Both the position numbers and the translations under genes were made by a program. Positions 9,104 to 17,170 of a DNA stretch of 64,000 nucleotides are shown one piece after another. This DNA comes from SAR92 clade bacterium H455. GTDB lineage: Bacteria; Pseudomonadota; Gammaproteobacteria; Pseudomonadales; Porticoccaceae. Under the pieces are notes generated by a model. That model was given only the letters and a program-made list of their open reading frames with translations, made no database searches and was not told the origin of the DNA. The first letter of the stretch is position 1. Every line of letters begins with the position of its first letter. The stretch is taken from assembly GCA_024802545.1 (NCBI GenBank), contig CP103416.1:496001-560000 (forward strand). Direction: 5' to 3'.

Positions 9104-9508
9104 GAAAGCCTGGGAAGTCCAATTAATCCAAATACCATTGGTTACCTGACAGTCGATACTATCCAGGGCCATATGGATTGTCAGGCCAAGGCCAATCAGT
9201 CGGGTCTTGGGAATAAAACAAAGCAGTGTATAAAGCCCGATAAACCACAGCTGGTGCAGCGGGTGAAAACCAATGCTGCAGCGTGTGGGGTCATAGATCG
9301 GATTGGCCAGCAGATGGTCAATATCCACCAGCATGGTGGCCACCAGAATAAAGTAGGCGAGCTGCCATTCCTTTCTAAACCATTTGTCTCTAAACCATTT
9401 GTCTCTAAGCCATTGTCCCCCAAACGATTGCTTAGGAAGCCATTGCTTGCGCGCCAATAGGCCCACCAATAAGGCTGGAATCAAAAAATGTAGGGCAAGA
9501 TGCAGCAC
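9089..9508 (-). CDS. DUF6122 family membrane protein, C-terminus altered by the IS
   Basis: Small inner membrane protein of unknown function, 139 residues from a GTG start (MLHLALHFLIPALLVG). The family signature DIDHLLANPIYDPTRCSIGFHPLH is clear near residue 65, and three or four membrane helices are likely. The reading frame runs into the IS right end: residues 130-139 (WTSQAFLDTG) are encoded by the IS. Removing the IS and one ATT copy would place TAG (7887-7889 read on the minus strand) right after Asn129, so the original protein ended there. Residues 25 to 50 hold repeated DKWFR units from a 15-base DNA repeat. The enlarged protein may still work. Confidence 0.8.
   Translation of the reverse strand: MLHLALHFLIPALLVGLLARKQWLPKQSFGGQWLRDKWFRDKWFRKEWQLAYFILVATMLVDIDHLLANPIYDPTRCSIGFHPLHQLWFIGLYTLLCFIPKTRLIGLGLTIHMALDSIDCQVTNGIWINWTSQAFLDTG
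9374..9450. repeat. Degenerate 15-base tandem repeat inside the DUF6122 gene
   Basis: Two near-identical units (CTAAACCATTTGTCT) at about 9374-9403 are followed by two or three diverged units up to about 9450. On the minus strand they encode the RDKWF-like repeats in a cytoplasmic or periplasmic linker between the first two membrane helices. Confidence 0.8.
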
Positions 9509-9706
9509 AGGATTAGGACTCTTTTTTACGAAATCTTGGTTACGAGCTTATAGGGTTCAGCCCATTGGTGACTAGCCTACAGTATCGAATTCAGTGCCAC
9601 AATCATTGGCACCACTCCTCGCAAATTATACCTGAACAGCGGATATTTTTGGCCGCGCCGGATCTTTTTGGCAGACTCCTCTGGTTTCCGCTATTAATAA
9701 ATGTAC

Positions 9707-9723
9707 TGTCATTTTTCATGACA
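9707..9723. promoter_or_regulatory. 17-base palindrome upstream of the secreted protein gene
   Basis: TGTCAT and ATGACA flank the five-base spacer TTTTC, 81 bases before the ATG of the duplicated-domain secreted protein. Its size and place fit a dimeric regulator site. The rest of the 296-base gap (9509-9804) shows no gene. Confidence 0.35.
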
Positions 9724-9804
9724 AAACATGGCTAGCCTTTAGCCTGTTTTGAGGAGGCTATTCATATATAAATATAACGAAATAGACAACCGAGGGGAAC
9801 GAAC

Positions 9805-10590
9805 ATGAAAACTATATTAACGACAATTGCGACTGCAGTATTAGGCGTACTTATGACAACGGCTACGCTTGCTGATGATCACGCGGCACCACGAACAAGT
9901 GCCCTAGAAGTGTATTTTTGCAGCTTCGCCGAGGGCAAAGATATGCAGGACTTAGAAAAGGTCGCTGCCGGCTGGGATGAATGGGCAGATGACAATTTCA
10001 CTGAAACTTACACCGCTTACATCCTGTCTCCTGCGCTAGTTCATGGGGCAGACTTTCCCTATGATTCTCTGTGGTTGGGTGTGGCAGAGAACCATGAAAC
10101 TATGGGTACGAGCATGGATGATTGGGCCGCTAAAGGCGGGCAATGGCAGAAAAAATTTGACGCCGTGTCTACCTGTGGCAGCCATGCACTGATGACCAGC
10201 ATTGAAGCTAAACCCTATGACAAGCTAGGGGAGGCGGGTTACGTACAAATTTCAGCCTGTCAGTTCAAGACGGATATGAATTTTGCCGAGTTGACAGCAG
10301 CGGACAAGCAGTGGAACGCGTGGATGGATGAGAATGCTATGCCCGGTGGTATCTATCGTTGGATACCGGGCGTTGGCGCGCCAAGACCGGACAAGACTGA
10401 TTACTATACTGTCTATCTTGCTGAAAGCTTAGGTGATCGAGGCAGGGCCCACGATATGATGATGGCCGGAGGCTTCCAGGTTTGGAATTCACTCTATGGC
10501 AGTCTTGCGGAGTGCGACAATCCTCGTGTGTGGAGCGCACAGCCTGCTGGTGGTGCAGTAGCAGAGATGTCTGTCGCGGACAGTAAGTAG
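9805..10590 (+). CDS. Secreted protein with duplicated domain, function unknown
   Basis: A 261-residue exported protein not assigned to a known function. A signal peptide (MKTILTTIATAVLG to TLA) predicts cleavage after Ala23. The mature part holds two related halves of about 90 to 100 residues. Each starts with a Cys-x-Phe (Cys39 and the ACQF segment), has a Trp-x-x-Trp-x-Asp-x-Asn motif (WDEWADDN and WNAWMDEN), a Tyr-rich strand, and ends with a second Cys (STCGSH and AECDNP). The pattern suggests a periplasmic alpha-beta (ferredoxin-like) dimer-in-one with one disulfide per half. GAGGGG lies a good distance before the ATG. A terminator follows, so it is probably monocistronic. Confidence 0.8.
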   Translation: MKTILTTIATAVLGVLMTTATLADDHAAPRTSALEVYFCSFAEGKDMQDLEKVAAGWDEWADDNFTETYTAYILSPALVHGADFPYDSLWLGVAENHETMGTSMDDWAAKGGQWQKKFDAVSTCGSHALMTSIEAKPYDKLGEAGYVQISACQFKTDMNFAELTAADKQWNAWMDENAMPGGIYRWIPGVGAPRPDKTDYYTVYLAESLGDRGRAHDMMMAGGFQVWNSLYGSLAECDNPRVWSAQPAGGAVAEMSVADSK

Positions 10591-10607
10591 TCAATAGTAA
10601 AGCTGTG

Positions 10608-10644
10608 AAAACCCCGCAATGGATGGTATTTGCGGGGTTTTTTT
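10608..10644 (+). terminator. Rho-independent terminator
   Basis: AAAACCCCGCAA pairs with TTGCGGGGTTTT across a short loop and ends in seven T. It closes the secreted protein gene and, read the other way, could end the GPH transporter operon. Confidence 0.9.
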
Positions 10645-10682
10645 ATGCGCCGAACTAACCCAGCGATGGGTCAAATAGTGCC

Positions 10683-12116
10683 TTATTCTAAGGCCTGCTC
10701 TAAATCTAAGACCCTAGTGTTTAGCGCATCACGGATCTCCCCGTGACGCTTGGCGTCGATATCGTAGTGGGAGAAAATATAGGCCGATATCAACACAATC
10801 ACTGACAGGCCAGGGCCAACATATAAGGCTAGACGGCTGAGCATCTCGGGCGTCACATCGGCAATGCTGGTGACCCGATCAAAGCCGACAAACTCCACAG
10901 TTAAACCAGCAATAAAGGCACCTATGCCAAAGGTCACTTTCGAAGTGAACATCATTGCCGAATTTAGAATTCCCTCCTGGCGCATGCCAGATTTTAACTG
11001 CACTTCGTCCGCCACGTCCGGCAACATAGAGCCGATTAGATTGAGGTGGGAGATAACGAAAGTCTGGTGCAGGATCACAAAGCCACTGATGGCCAGCACC
11101 AATGCGTTGGTGCCACTGGGTGGCGTGATGCCATAGAAATGCAGGATCGCTGGCAGCGGGCCAATCACTGCAGTGGCTACTGACAAGTAGACAATGGTTT
11201 TCGGTTTACCAAAGCGCCGTGCGCCCGCCATGGAAAGCCAAGCGGCGGGAATCAGTGAGATAAACACACAGATCATGGTCATGCCGATTTGCACGCTGCT
11301 AAAACCGTAAAAGAAATTATTGATATGCAGTATCAATGTGCTGCCGACACCGCCGGCGATGGCGCCTATTAGCGTGCCGCCAATGAGTATTCGGGCTGAG
11401 CGCACATGGAGCAAATTCCACAGATCGATAAAGGCTAAATACCAGGCTCGCTGCTGTTGTACAGGAGAGGCTTTAGCCAGATGTGGGATATAGGATTTCG
11501 TGGCGAGTATGGCAATGAGCATGCCGACGAAAGACAGGCCTGCGGCGATAAAGCCAATGCTGCGATAACCGTCGACAATTTGCCCGCTGGCCACGGCCAT
11601 TGGAATCAGTAAAAACCAGGCGCTCATCTGCAAACTGAGTCCGCCGCCATAGGCGGTGATGGTGCGAAACACTGCAATGCTAGTGCGCTCGCTGTAGTCC
11701 TGAGAGAGTTCCGCGCCCAGGGCCATATAGGGCACTGTGTAAAAGGTCAGGCTAGTGCGGGCAATTACCGCCATGCTCAGGTACCAGGCAAATAGCTGTA
11801 ACTGGCTGAGGTCTGCTGGCGGATTAAACACTGCCACCAGAGAGAAGCAAAAGGGCACCACGGCGGCAATCATAAAGGGGTGGCGACGACCCCATTTGCG
11901 CGATAAAAAGTTATCTGAAATTTGGCCGACAATGGGGTCGGAAATGCCGTCAAATACCAGTGCCAGGAGCGCTGCCAATCCGGCTAAACTCGGGGCAAGG
12001 CCGAGCAGTTGTGTGTAGTAAAAAAACAGAAAGAATTGAAAGCAGGTGTCTTTGGCTGCCCAGGCTAGCTGGCCGCAGCCATAGGCAAATTTTGCGGTGG
12101 CGCTGAGCGCGCGCAC
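10683..12116 (-). CDS. GPH-type MFS transporter (MFS_2)
   Basis: Predicted cation symporter of the glycoside-pentoside-hexuronide group, about 477 residues and 12 membrane helices. Family features are FLLFFYYTQLLGL-like helix 1 (here FFLFFYYTQLLGLAPS), the D-G-x-x-D-P motif (VFDGISDPIVG), and RWGRRHP-type loop (KWGRRHPFM). A GTG at 12116 overlaps the stop of the upstream dehydrogenase gene (TAGTG), which fits translational coupling; a TTG at 12191 would need a 76-base overlap and is less likely. Third gene of the decarboxylase-dehydrogenase-transporter operon, so its substrate is probably the organic compound these enzymes handle. Substrate unknown. Confidence 0.85.
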   Translation of the reverse strand: MRALSATAKFAYGCGQLAWAAKDTCFQFFLFFYYTQLLGLAPSLAGLAALLALVFDGISDPIVGQISDNFLSRKWGRRHPFMIAAVVPFCFSLVAVFNPPADLSQLQLFAWYLSMAVIARTSLTFYTVPYMALGAELSQDYSERTSIAVFRTITAYGGGLSLQMSAWFLLIPMAVASGQIVDGYRSIGFIAAGLSFVGMLIAILATKSYIPHLAKASPVQQQRAWYLAFIDLWNLLHVRSARILIGGTLIGAIAGGVGSTLILHINNFFYGFSSVQIGMTMICVFISLIPAAWLSMAGARRFGKPKTIVYLSVATAVIGPLPAILHFYGITPPSGTNALVLAISGFVILHQTFVISHLNLIGSMLPDVADEVQLKSGMRQEGILNSAMMFTSKVTFGIGAFIAGLTVEFVGFDRVTSIADVTPEMLSRLALYVGPGLSVIVLISAYIFSHYDIDAKRHGEIRDALNTRVLDLEQALE

Positions 12117-13300
12117 TAGGAATTCACGCGAGGGTTTAAGTGGTCTTCTGCTACCTGCTTTGCCGCTATAGCTACCGCCGATGGATCGCAAAACGGTTGC
12201 TCAAACTGACTCTGTAAAATGCCCATAAACTGGTCTGCTCCCATTTCCTGCAAGATTTCAAAGGGCCCCTTATCCAAACTGGTCGCTACCGTCCAGGCCA
12301 GATCTATGGTCTCTGGGGCGGCTACCTGTTTCTCGGCGATGAGGATGGCGGCGAGAATTAATTCGCTGACCAATGAGTTATAAATTGGGCTCAAATCTAT
12401 TTTTGGCTGATAGAACTCGGGCTGCTGATAGCTTGGCTTAGGATAGTTGTAGAATCCTTTACCGGTCTTCAGTCCAAGAGTATTTTGCTCAATAAAAGGA
12501 CTTAGAAACTGCAGGATTTTTGCTTGGAAGCCCAGTGGATCTGGCTCTCGACGCTCTCTAGCCCAGCCGTCACGGATCACGTTGAGGCCGAGATAATCCA
12601 TCAATCCAAAAGGGCCTATGGGGGTGCTGCGATTAAGCATCCAGGCCAGATCCACTTCTTCTGGGGTGGCCACGCCTTCGATCACCAGCTTTAAACCTTT
12701 GCTCAGTAGTGGGCCAAACATGGCATTGAAGATGTAGCCGGGATTTTCTTTTTTCGACAGCATCGGCACACAGTTCAGACTTAGCACATAGCGCCGCAAT
12801 ATAGAGATGGTCTCTGAGGATGTGCGCGGACCGCCGACTATATCCACCAGAGTTGAACCCAGGTGAGAGTGTAGGGCGGCAAACCTGTCGCCGCGCTCAA
12901 GCACATCCTCAATCTCGGACACCAGTAGGGCCGAGGTGTTGGTGGTAATAATCGTTTCGGCTGGAAAAACGCGGTCGAGATGGGCGTGAGTATCACGCTT
13001 TATATCCAGTTCTTCGGTGATCGATTCGCTGACCAAATCAATACTATCGGCAATCGACTCTAGGTCCCTGTGCAGGGTCACTAGTGTTAGGGCCTGGTCT
13101 ATATTCTCCTGCCGGCAGAGTCCGGCGGCGACTATGCTGTCGCCAAACTGCCGCTGCCTGTCATTGACCTGATCAAGGGTCTCCTGGGAAATGTCATAGA
13201 GCGCCACTCTGTAACCCACCAACGCGGCGAGCAGAGAGTTGTAACAGCCCATTGAGCCAGCGCCTATATAGCAGACGGTATTAATCTCAGGAATTTTCAT
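12116..13300 (-). CDS. 3-hydroxyacyl-CoA dehydrogenase family protein
   Basis: NAD-dependent oxidation of a 3-hydroxyacyl-CoA (or related 3-hydroxy acid) to the 3-oxo form. The 394-residue protein has the Rossmann motif GAGSMG near residue 14, Asp36 (YDIS) for NAD selection, the SITEELDIKRD segment, the catalytic-His region (AALHSHLG in place of the usual THFFNP-type motif), and NPGYIFN, then a C-terminal dimerisation domain with TPIGPFGLMDYLGL and GKGFYNY. The sequence HSHLG is unusual for beta-oxidation enzymes and suggests a different substrate. Lies 12 bases after the decarboxylase-like gene and overlaps the transporter gene. Confidence 0.88.
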   Translation of the reverse strand: MKIPEINTVCYIGAGSMGCYNSLLAALVGYRVALYDISQETLDQVNDRQRQFGDSIVAAGLCRQENIDQALTLVTLHRDLESIADSIDLVSESITEELDIKRDTHAHLDRVFPAETIITTNTSALLVSEIEDVLERGDRFAALHSHLGSTLVDIVGGPRTSSETISILRRYVLSLNCVPMLSKKENPGYIFNAMFGPLLSKGLKLVIEGVATPEEVDLAWMLNRSTPIGPFGLMDYLGLNVIRDGWARERREPDPLGFQAKILQFLSPFIEQNTLGLKTGKGFYNYPKPSYQQPEFYQPKIDLSPIYNSLVSELILAAILIAEKQVAAPETIDLAWTVATSLDKGPFEILQEMGADQFMGILQSQFEQPFCDPSAVAIAAKQVAEDHLNPRVNS

Positions 13301-13311
13301 TTTTATTCGAC

Positions 13312-14124
13312 TTATTTGAGCGTTCGGGTAAATCGTTCGGGCAGCACAAGATTGGTGCTGCCTTTGGTTACTACTGCTGGCAGATAGCCCAGTATAGGTA
13401 GTTCGGCCAGTGCGTTGACTATGTGAAACTGGGTTGGGTTTTGCTCCCAGGTGAGATGCTTCCAGTCGACCTTGCCTTCACCCAGTTGGACTTCGCTGAC
13501 GGTGCTTTCCGAGGGGAACAGCGTGGCTTCATTGATCGCCGTGCCAAAGCCGCCTGCTGCAGCCAGATAGCGACAGCCCATGGGGTTGTCTCGTCCTTCT
13601 TGCATCTCGGCGCCGAGTTTCAGTTCGGCTTCTGTAGGGGCGCGCAGGTTGTCGATGGAGAGATCTATGATCTTGTGTCCGAAGTGACTGGCATTGGTGC
13701 GCCACTTGCCGCCAATCAAGCTGTGGTCTGGTATGTCAGCGTAAATCTTTGGAATACCCTGTAATTCGCGCCCGGCGAGTATAGGGTCCGTGAGGTTTTC
13801 CCAGACCACCAAGGTGTAGGTGCCGCGCAGGGTATCTTTTTCGCCCTTATGGATCACCGCAGCGGTGACGCCAATCAGGTTGTAGCCGTGACCCGCTAGC
13901 CAATCGATATTTTTACTGCAGGCGTAGGTGACCGTAATAACCGCCTCTTCGTCTACTTCATAGGGCGCGGGCAGATAGGCGGCAAGTTTTTCTCTGTCGG
14001 TAATGTAGGAGATCGTCATGGCCGTGACATCGTGATACCAACCGCTGCTGTTGGGGTGCATTGGCCGCGGGCCGAAATGTGCGGGCATCATGTAGCTTGC
14101 GCGAGGGTCTAGTGTAAAGCTCAA
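13312..14124 (-). CDS. Acetoacetate decarboxylase-like protein
   Basis: Member of the acetoacetate decarboxylase (ADC) superfamily, 270 residues. The Schiff-base lysine of the family matches Lys126 in GRELQGIPKIYAD, preceded by the conserved Glu and Gly. N-terminal MMPAHFGPRP is typical of proteobacterial members. Translation seems to begin at a TTG (14124); the next ATGs, at codons 12 and 13, would remove conserved sequence. ADC-like enzymes include decarboxylases, aldolase-dehydratases and hydrolases, so the reaction is uncertain. With the dehydrogenase and transporter downstream it suggests breakdown of a 3-oxo or branched compound. Confidence 0.85.
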   Translation of the reverse strand: MSFTLDPRASYMMPAHFGPRPMHPNSSGWYHDVTAMTISYITDREKLAAYLPAPYEVDEEAVITVTYACSKNIDWLAGHGYNLIGVTAAVIHKGEKDTLRGTYTLVVWENLTDPILAGRELQGIPKIYADIPDHSLIGGKWRTNASHFGHKIIDLSIDNLRAPTEAELKLGAEMQEGRDNPMGCRYLAAAGGFGTAINEATLFPSESTVSEVQLGEGKVDWKHLTWEQNPTQFHIVNALAELPILGYLPAVVTKGSTNLVLPERFTRTLK

Positions 14125-14142
14125 AATAGTTGCTCTCTAATA

Positions 14143-14172
14143 GGCTAGTTTTGGTCGGGCTAGTTTTGCTCG
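14143..14172. repeat. Two-copy 15-base tandem repeat
   Basis: GGCTAGTTTTGGTCG is followed at once by GGCTAGTTTTGCTCG, and a third partial GGCTA at 14173. It is just upstream of the decarboxylase-like gene start on the minus strand. Confidence 0.85.
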
Positions 14173-14243
14173 GGCTAATGGCGGTGAATAATTCAGGCCC
14201 GCATAAATCCAGTTGCGGGACAAATATAGATATATAAAGTAGG

Positions 14244-14272
14244 TAGGTCAACTTGTTTAATGATTTGACCTA
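14244..14272. promoter_or_regulatory. Candidate operator upstream of the decarboxylase operon
   Basis: TAGGTCAA at 14244-14251 and TTGACCTA at 14265-14272 form a perfect inverted repeat with centres 21 bases apart, that is two helical turns. It lies 120 bases before the decarboxylase-like start. The TetR-family gene at 17171-17845 is the nearest regulator, but the spaced arrangement is not the usual TetR pattern. Confidence 0.45.
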
Positions 14273-14556
14273 TTTATCCGGAATAAATCAAATACATAAT
14301 CAAAAATACACAGCAGTATGTAATTAAATCGTTTAAATACAGCCGTTTATAGAATATTTGTGGGCTGTATTGATGAATTTCAGGATTGTTAGGGCTTTTA
14401 ATATTAATAATTAAATAGATATTATACCTGTTTACATGCCAACTTTTGGTTGCTATGGTAAAAGAGCTAATGCAAAGATCGGTCGCAGCACGAACAGCAT
14501 GACGACCGTCGATTATAAAAAAGACAAAACTTAAAGTAATGCTCAAGGGGATCATC

Positions 14557-17025
14557 ATGTTAAGAACACCAATTACAGTGCTCAGCGCGGCGATTGCCTG
14601 TGCTTGTGCCATGCAAGTTCAGGCTCAGCAAGTTTCAGGTTTGATGGAGGAGATTATTGTCACCTCTCAGAAGCGCGAGCAAACTCTGCAAGACACGCCT
14701 GTTGCAATCACAGCCTTCACAGGCGACCAGATGTCCGATTTGGGCATTGTTTCAATTCAGGATATTTCCAACTTCACGCCGAGTATGTCCTATCAGGAAG
14801 CCGCTGGTGGCGGAGAAGGCAATCGAATTTATATCCGCGGCATTGGCCGTGAGACCAGTGTGTTGGGGACAGAGCCGGGCGTAGGAATCTACACCGATGG
14901 TTTCTACAGTAATGAATCCGGTGCGCTGTTAGCCGGTGTCGATCGCATCGAACGTCTTGAAGTTGTGCGTGGCCCTCAGGGCACACTTTACGGCAGAAAC
15001 ACTACAGGTGGCGCAATCAATGTTATCTCTAAACGCCCCAGTGAAGAATTTGAAGGCACTATTCGCTTTAATGCGGGCTCCTACAGTTCTAGAGTTGGCC
15101 AGTTCACTGTATCAGGGCCGATCAATGAGAAGGTGCGTTATTTTGCGCACCATTCAAAGACCACTCAGGATAGCTTCTATACCAATGTATCCGGTGACGA
15201 CCCAATAGGTCGCGATGAGTCTTACTCCGAGGTCCAGTTAAATGTGGATGTTACTGATAACGTCAATTGGAACTTCCGTGCCACTGACGCAAGCTTTGAT
15301 AATGAAACCATCGGTTTCCAGAATCTCGGTGCTAATTTCACTACTGGCCCATTAAAGCTAGGTGAGTTGGTGGTTAACCCTGAGCTGTTTTCATCTCTGG
15401 CAGTATCACCCAGCGCGGCTGATCCCTTTGATATAGATTCCGATTTCCAGGGTTCGGTGCACCTGAGTGATAACTATAACTTTCAATCTACTTTAGATAT
15501 TGAACTGGATAGCATGACTGTGCGCGTACTCAATGGCTCCTCTGAGATGGAATGGACGGGAGAGAAGGACTATGACGGCACTTCCAGCCTAGTCTCCTAC
15601 ACTGAAGAAATTACGCAGATTGAAGAATACACCCAGCATGAAATTCAGTTTATTTCTAAAGGCGATGGCGCGGTTAGCTGGGTTGCGGGTCTGTTCTATT
15701 ATGACAGTGAGTTGCTTCAGCCTTACACCTTGCATGATTATGACAATCCCTATTTAACCAATGTTATTACACTGCCTACCTATGCACCCAAAGCCAATCC
15801 AGAGCAGGCGTTTTACTCTCAGACTGGTGAGTTAGACGCGCAGACTACAGCTATCTACGGACAGCTGGACTGGCAGGTGAATGAGGATCTGGTGATTACT
15901 GCAGGCTTGCGTTACAGCGAAGATGAGAAAAGCGGTAGTGAGCAGCAGCAGGTTATTATCGATACTCTCGGTTGTGGCTTTAACTACTATCCTGGAACCG
16001 GCAATCCGTTCTTGTTGCCGTTTTATGCACCGGCTGACTACAGCACCTTCGTGACCGTTGGCAACCTATACCCCGGCGGTCAATTCGCTGATGCTTGCCC
16101 GACTGACGGTGAAGATCGTTTCGCGCTTGAATACACTAACAAGTCAGCTGATCACAGTGCCAAGTGGGACTCGATTACCTGGCGCATAAACGCCAATTGG
16201 GCAATCAATGATTCCAGCCAAGCCTATGCCACAGTCTCTACCGGTTATAAGTCTGGTGGTTTCCGTCTCGGCGGTATGCAGGATGACCCAGCCACAGCGG
16301 TGAATGAGTCGATTGTTGATGAAGAGACGCTGACTTCATTCGAGGTGGGTTATAAGGGTGCGATTACTGACAGCCTAAACGTCAATGCTGCCGCTTACTT
16401 CTATGACTACTCCGATATGCAGGTCGAGTTGGATATTCTCAATCCGGATTCAGGTATTTCCACTTCAATGCTTGCCAACGCTCCTTCAGTGGATGTCTAT
16501 GGGTTTGAAATGGAAGCCACTTGGGCCGCTACGGATAATTTAACCCTGCTTGCCAGTTACTCTTATAACGAGTCTGAAATCACTGAAGAGTTTCTTGTTG
16601 GCGATCTTAAGACCTACGTCTTCAACCCGGCAACCCTGCAGAATCCGCCGCTTATAAGAGACGCCAAAGGCAATGAGTTAAATCGCTCACCAAAGAACAA
16701 GGTCGCCATTGGCGCTTTTCATGTGCAGCCATTTGACGCGGGAACCCTGCTGACTTCGGCGACCTATAGCAGTATCGATAAGCAGTTTGTCTCTATCCAC
16801 AACGATGATATTGAGTCGATTGATAGTTATGCCAAGTTCGATGCGCGTATTTCCTGGAAGGCCGGCAGTGGTAAGTATGAAATCTCCGCTTACGGCGACA
16901 ACCTCACTGACGAGCTGAGCTATGCCAATGGTTACTCGGTGGGTAATCAGCAGTTGGGTAATAGACTTTCTGGTCGCGCTATTGCACCTCGTACTCTGGG
17001 TGCTGAGTTGGTGTTCTTCTTTTAG
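14557..17025 (+). CDS. TonB-dependent outer membrane receptor
   Basis: Large outer membrane transporter, 822 residues from the ATG at 14557, which has AAGGGG six bases ahead; an ATG at 14539 lacks this. The signal peptide ends near VQAQ. The plug has EEIIVTSQKREQTLQDTP, GIGRETSVLGTEPGVGIYTDGFY and RIERLEVVRGPQGTLYGRNTTGGAINV. The barrel ends LGAELVFFF with a terminal Phe. It is divergent from the decarboxylase operon and followed by a TetR gene on the other strand. The plug resembles receptors linked to complex organic substrates in oligotrophic marine bacteria; the ligand is unknown. Confidence 0.93.
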   Translation: MLRTPITVLSAAIACACAMQVQAQQVSGLMEEIIVTSQKREQTLQDTPVAITAFTGDQMSDLGIVSIQDISNFTPSMSYQEAAGGGEGNRIYIRGIGRETSVLGTEPGVGIYTDGFYSNESGALLAGVDRIERLEVVRGPQGTLYGRNTTGGAINVISKRPSEEFEGTIRFNAGSYSSRVGQFTVSGPINEKVRYFAHHSKTTQDSFYTNVSGDDPIGRDESYSEVQLNVDVTDNVNWNFRATDASFDNETIGFQNLGANFTTGPLKLGELVVNPELFSSLAVSPSAADPFDIDSDFQGSVHLSDNYNFQSTLDIELDSMTVRVLNGSSEMEWTGEKDYDGTSSLVSYTEEITQIEEYTQHEIQFISKGDGAVSWVAGLFYYDSELLQPYTLHDYDNPYLTNVITLPTYAPKANPEQAFYSQTGELDAQTTAIYGQLDWQVNEDLVITAGLRYSEDEKSGSEQQQVIIDTLGCGFNYYPGTGNPFLLPFYAPADYSTFVTVGNLYPGGQFADACPTDGEDRFALEYTNKSADHSAKWDSITWRINANWAINDSSQAYATVSTGYKSGGFRLGGMQDDPATAVNESIVDEETLTSFEVGYKGAITDSLNVNAAAYFYDYSDMQVELDILNPDSGISTSMLANAPSVDVYGFEMEATWAATDNLTLLASYSYNESEITEEFLVGDLKTYVFNPATLQNPPLIRDAKGNELNRSPKNKVAIGAFHVQPFDAGTLLTSATYSSIDKQFVSIHNDDIESIDSYAKFDARISWKAGSGKYEISAYGDNLTDELSYANGYSVGNQQLGNRLSGRAIAPRTLGAELVFFF

Positions 17026-17091
17026 AGCGTTGTTAACCAGTCTCTACAAAGGCCTCTCCAAAAAAATAGGCAGTTCGATACTGCCCAAAAC

Positions 17092-17129
17092 AAAAAAGGC
17101 TGCAAGTTTTCACTTGCAGCCTTTTTTTA
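17092..17129. terminator. Bidirectional rho-independent terminator
   Basis: AAAAAAGGCTGCAAGT pairs perfectly with ACTTGCAGCCTTTTTT around a TTTC loop. It separates the convergent receptor and TetR genes and works in both directions. Confidence 0.93.
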
Positions 17130-17170
17130 TTGTCGACGAGTTATTGTTCTGACTCGTATTTTGCTCTGCG

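Larger units (their letters stand above)
7893..9121 (+). mobile_element. Intact IS3-family insertion sequence
   Basis: A 1229-base element bounded by inverted repeats at 7893-7919 and 9095-9121 that match at 25 of 27 positions and begin TGGACTTCCCAG. The trinucleotide ATT flanks both ends (7890-7892 and 9122-9124), fitting the 3-base target duplication of IS3 elements. It carries orfA and orfB in a -1 frame arrangement. Both frames are open and the DDE residues are present, so it looks active or recently active. Insertion changed the last codon region of the DUF6122 gene on the minus strand. Confidence 0.96.
14125..14556. other. Divergent regulatory region between decarboxylase operon and TonB receptor
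   Basis: A 432-base AT-rich gap with no gene. It holds a 15-base direct repeat (14143-14172) and an 8-base inverted repeat (14244-14272). Both operon promoters must lie here. Confidence 0.6.

Noticed and set aside
9173-9460. Plus-strand frame with repeated FVSKP units
   Set aside because: It is the antisense reading of the 15-base repeat inside the DUF6122 gene; the minus-strand frame has the family signature.
12117-12191. TTG start at 12191 for the GPH transporter
   Set aside because: It would overlap the dehydrogenase gene by 76 bases; the GTG at 12116 sits on the stop codon and gives a family-like length.
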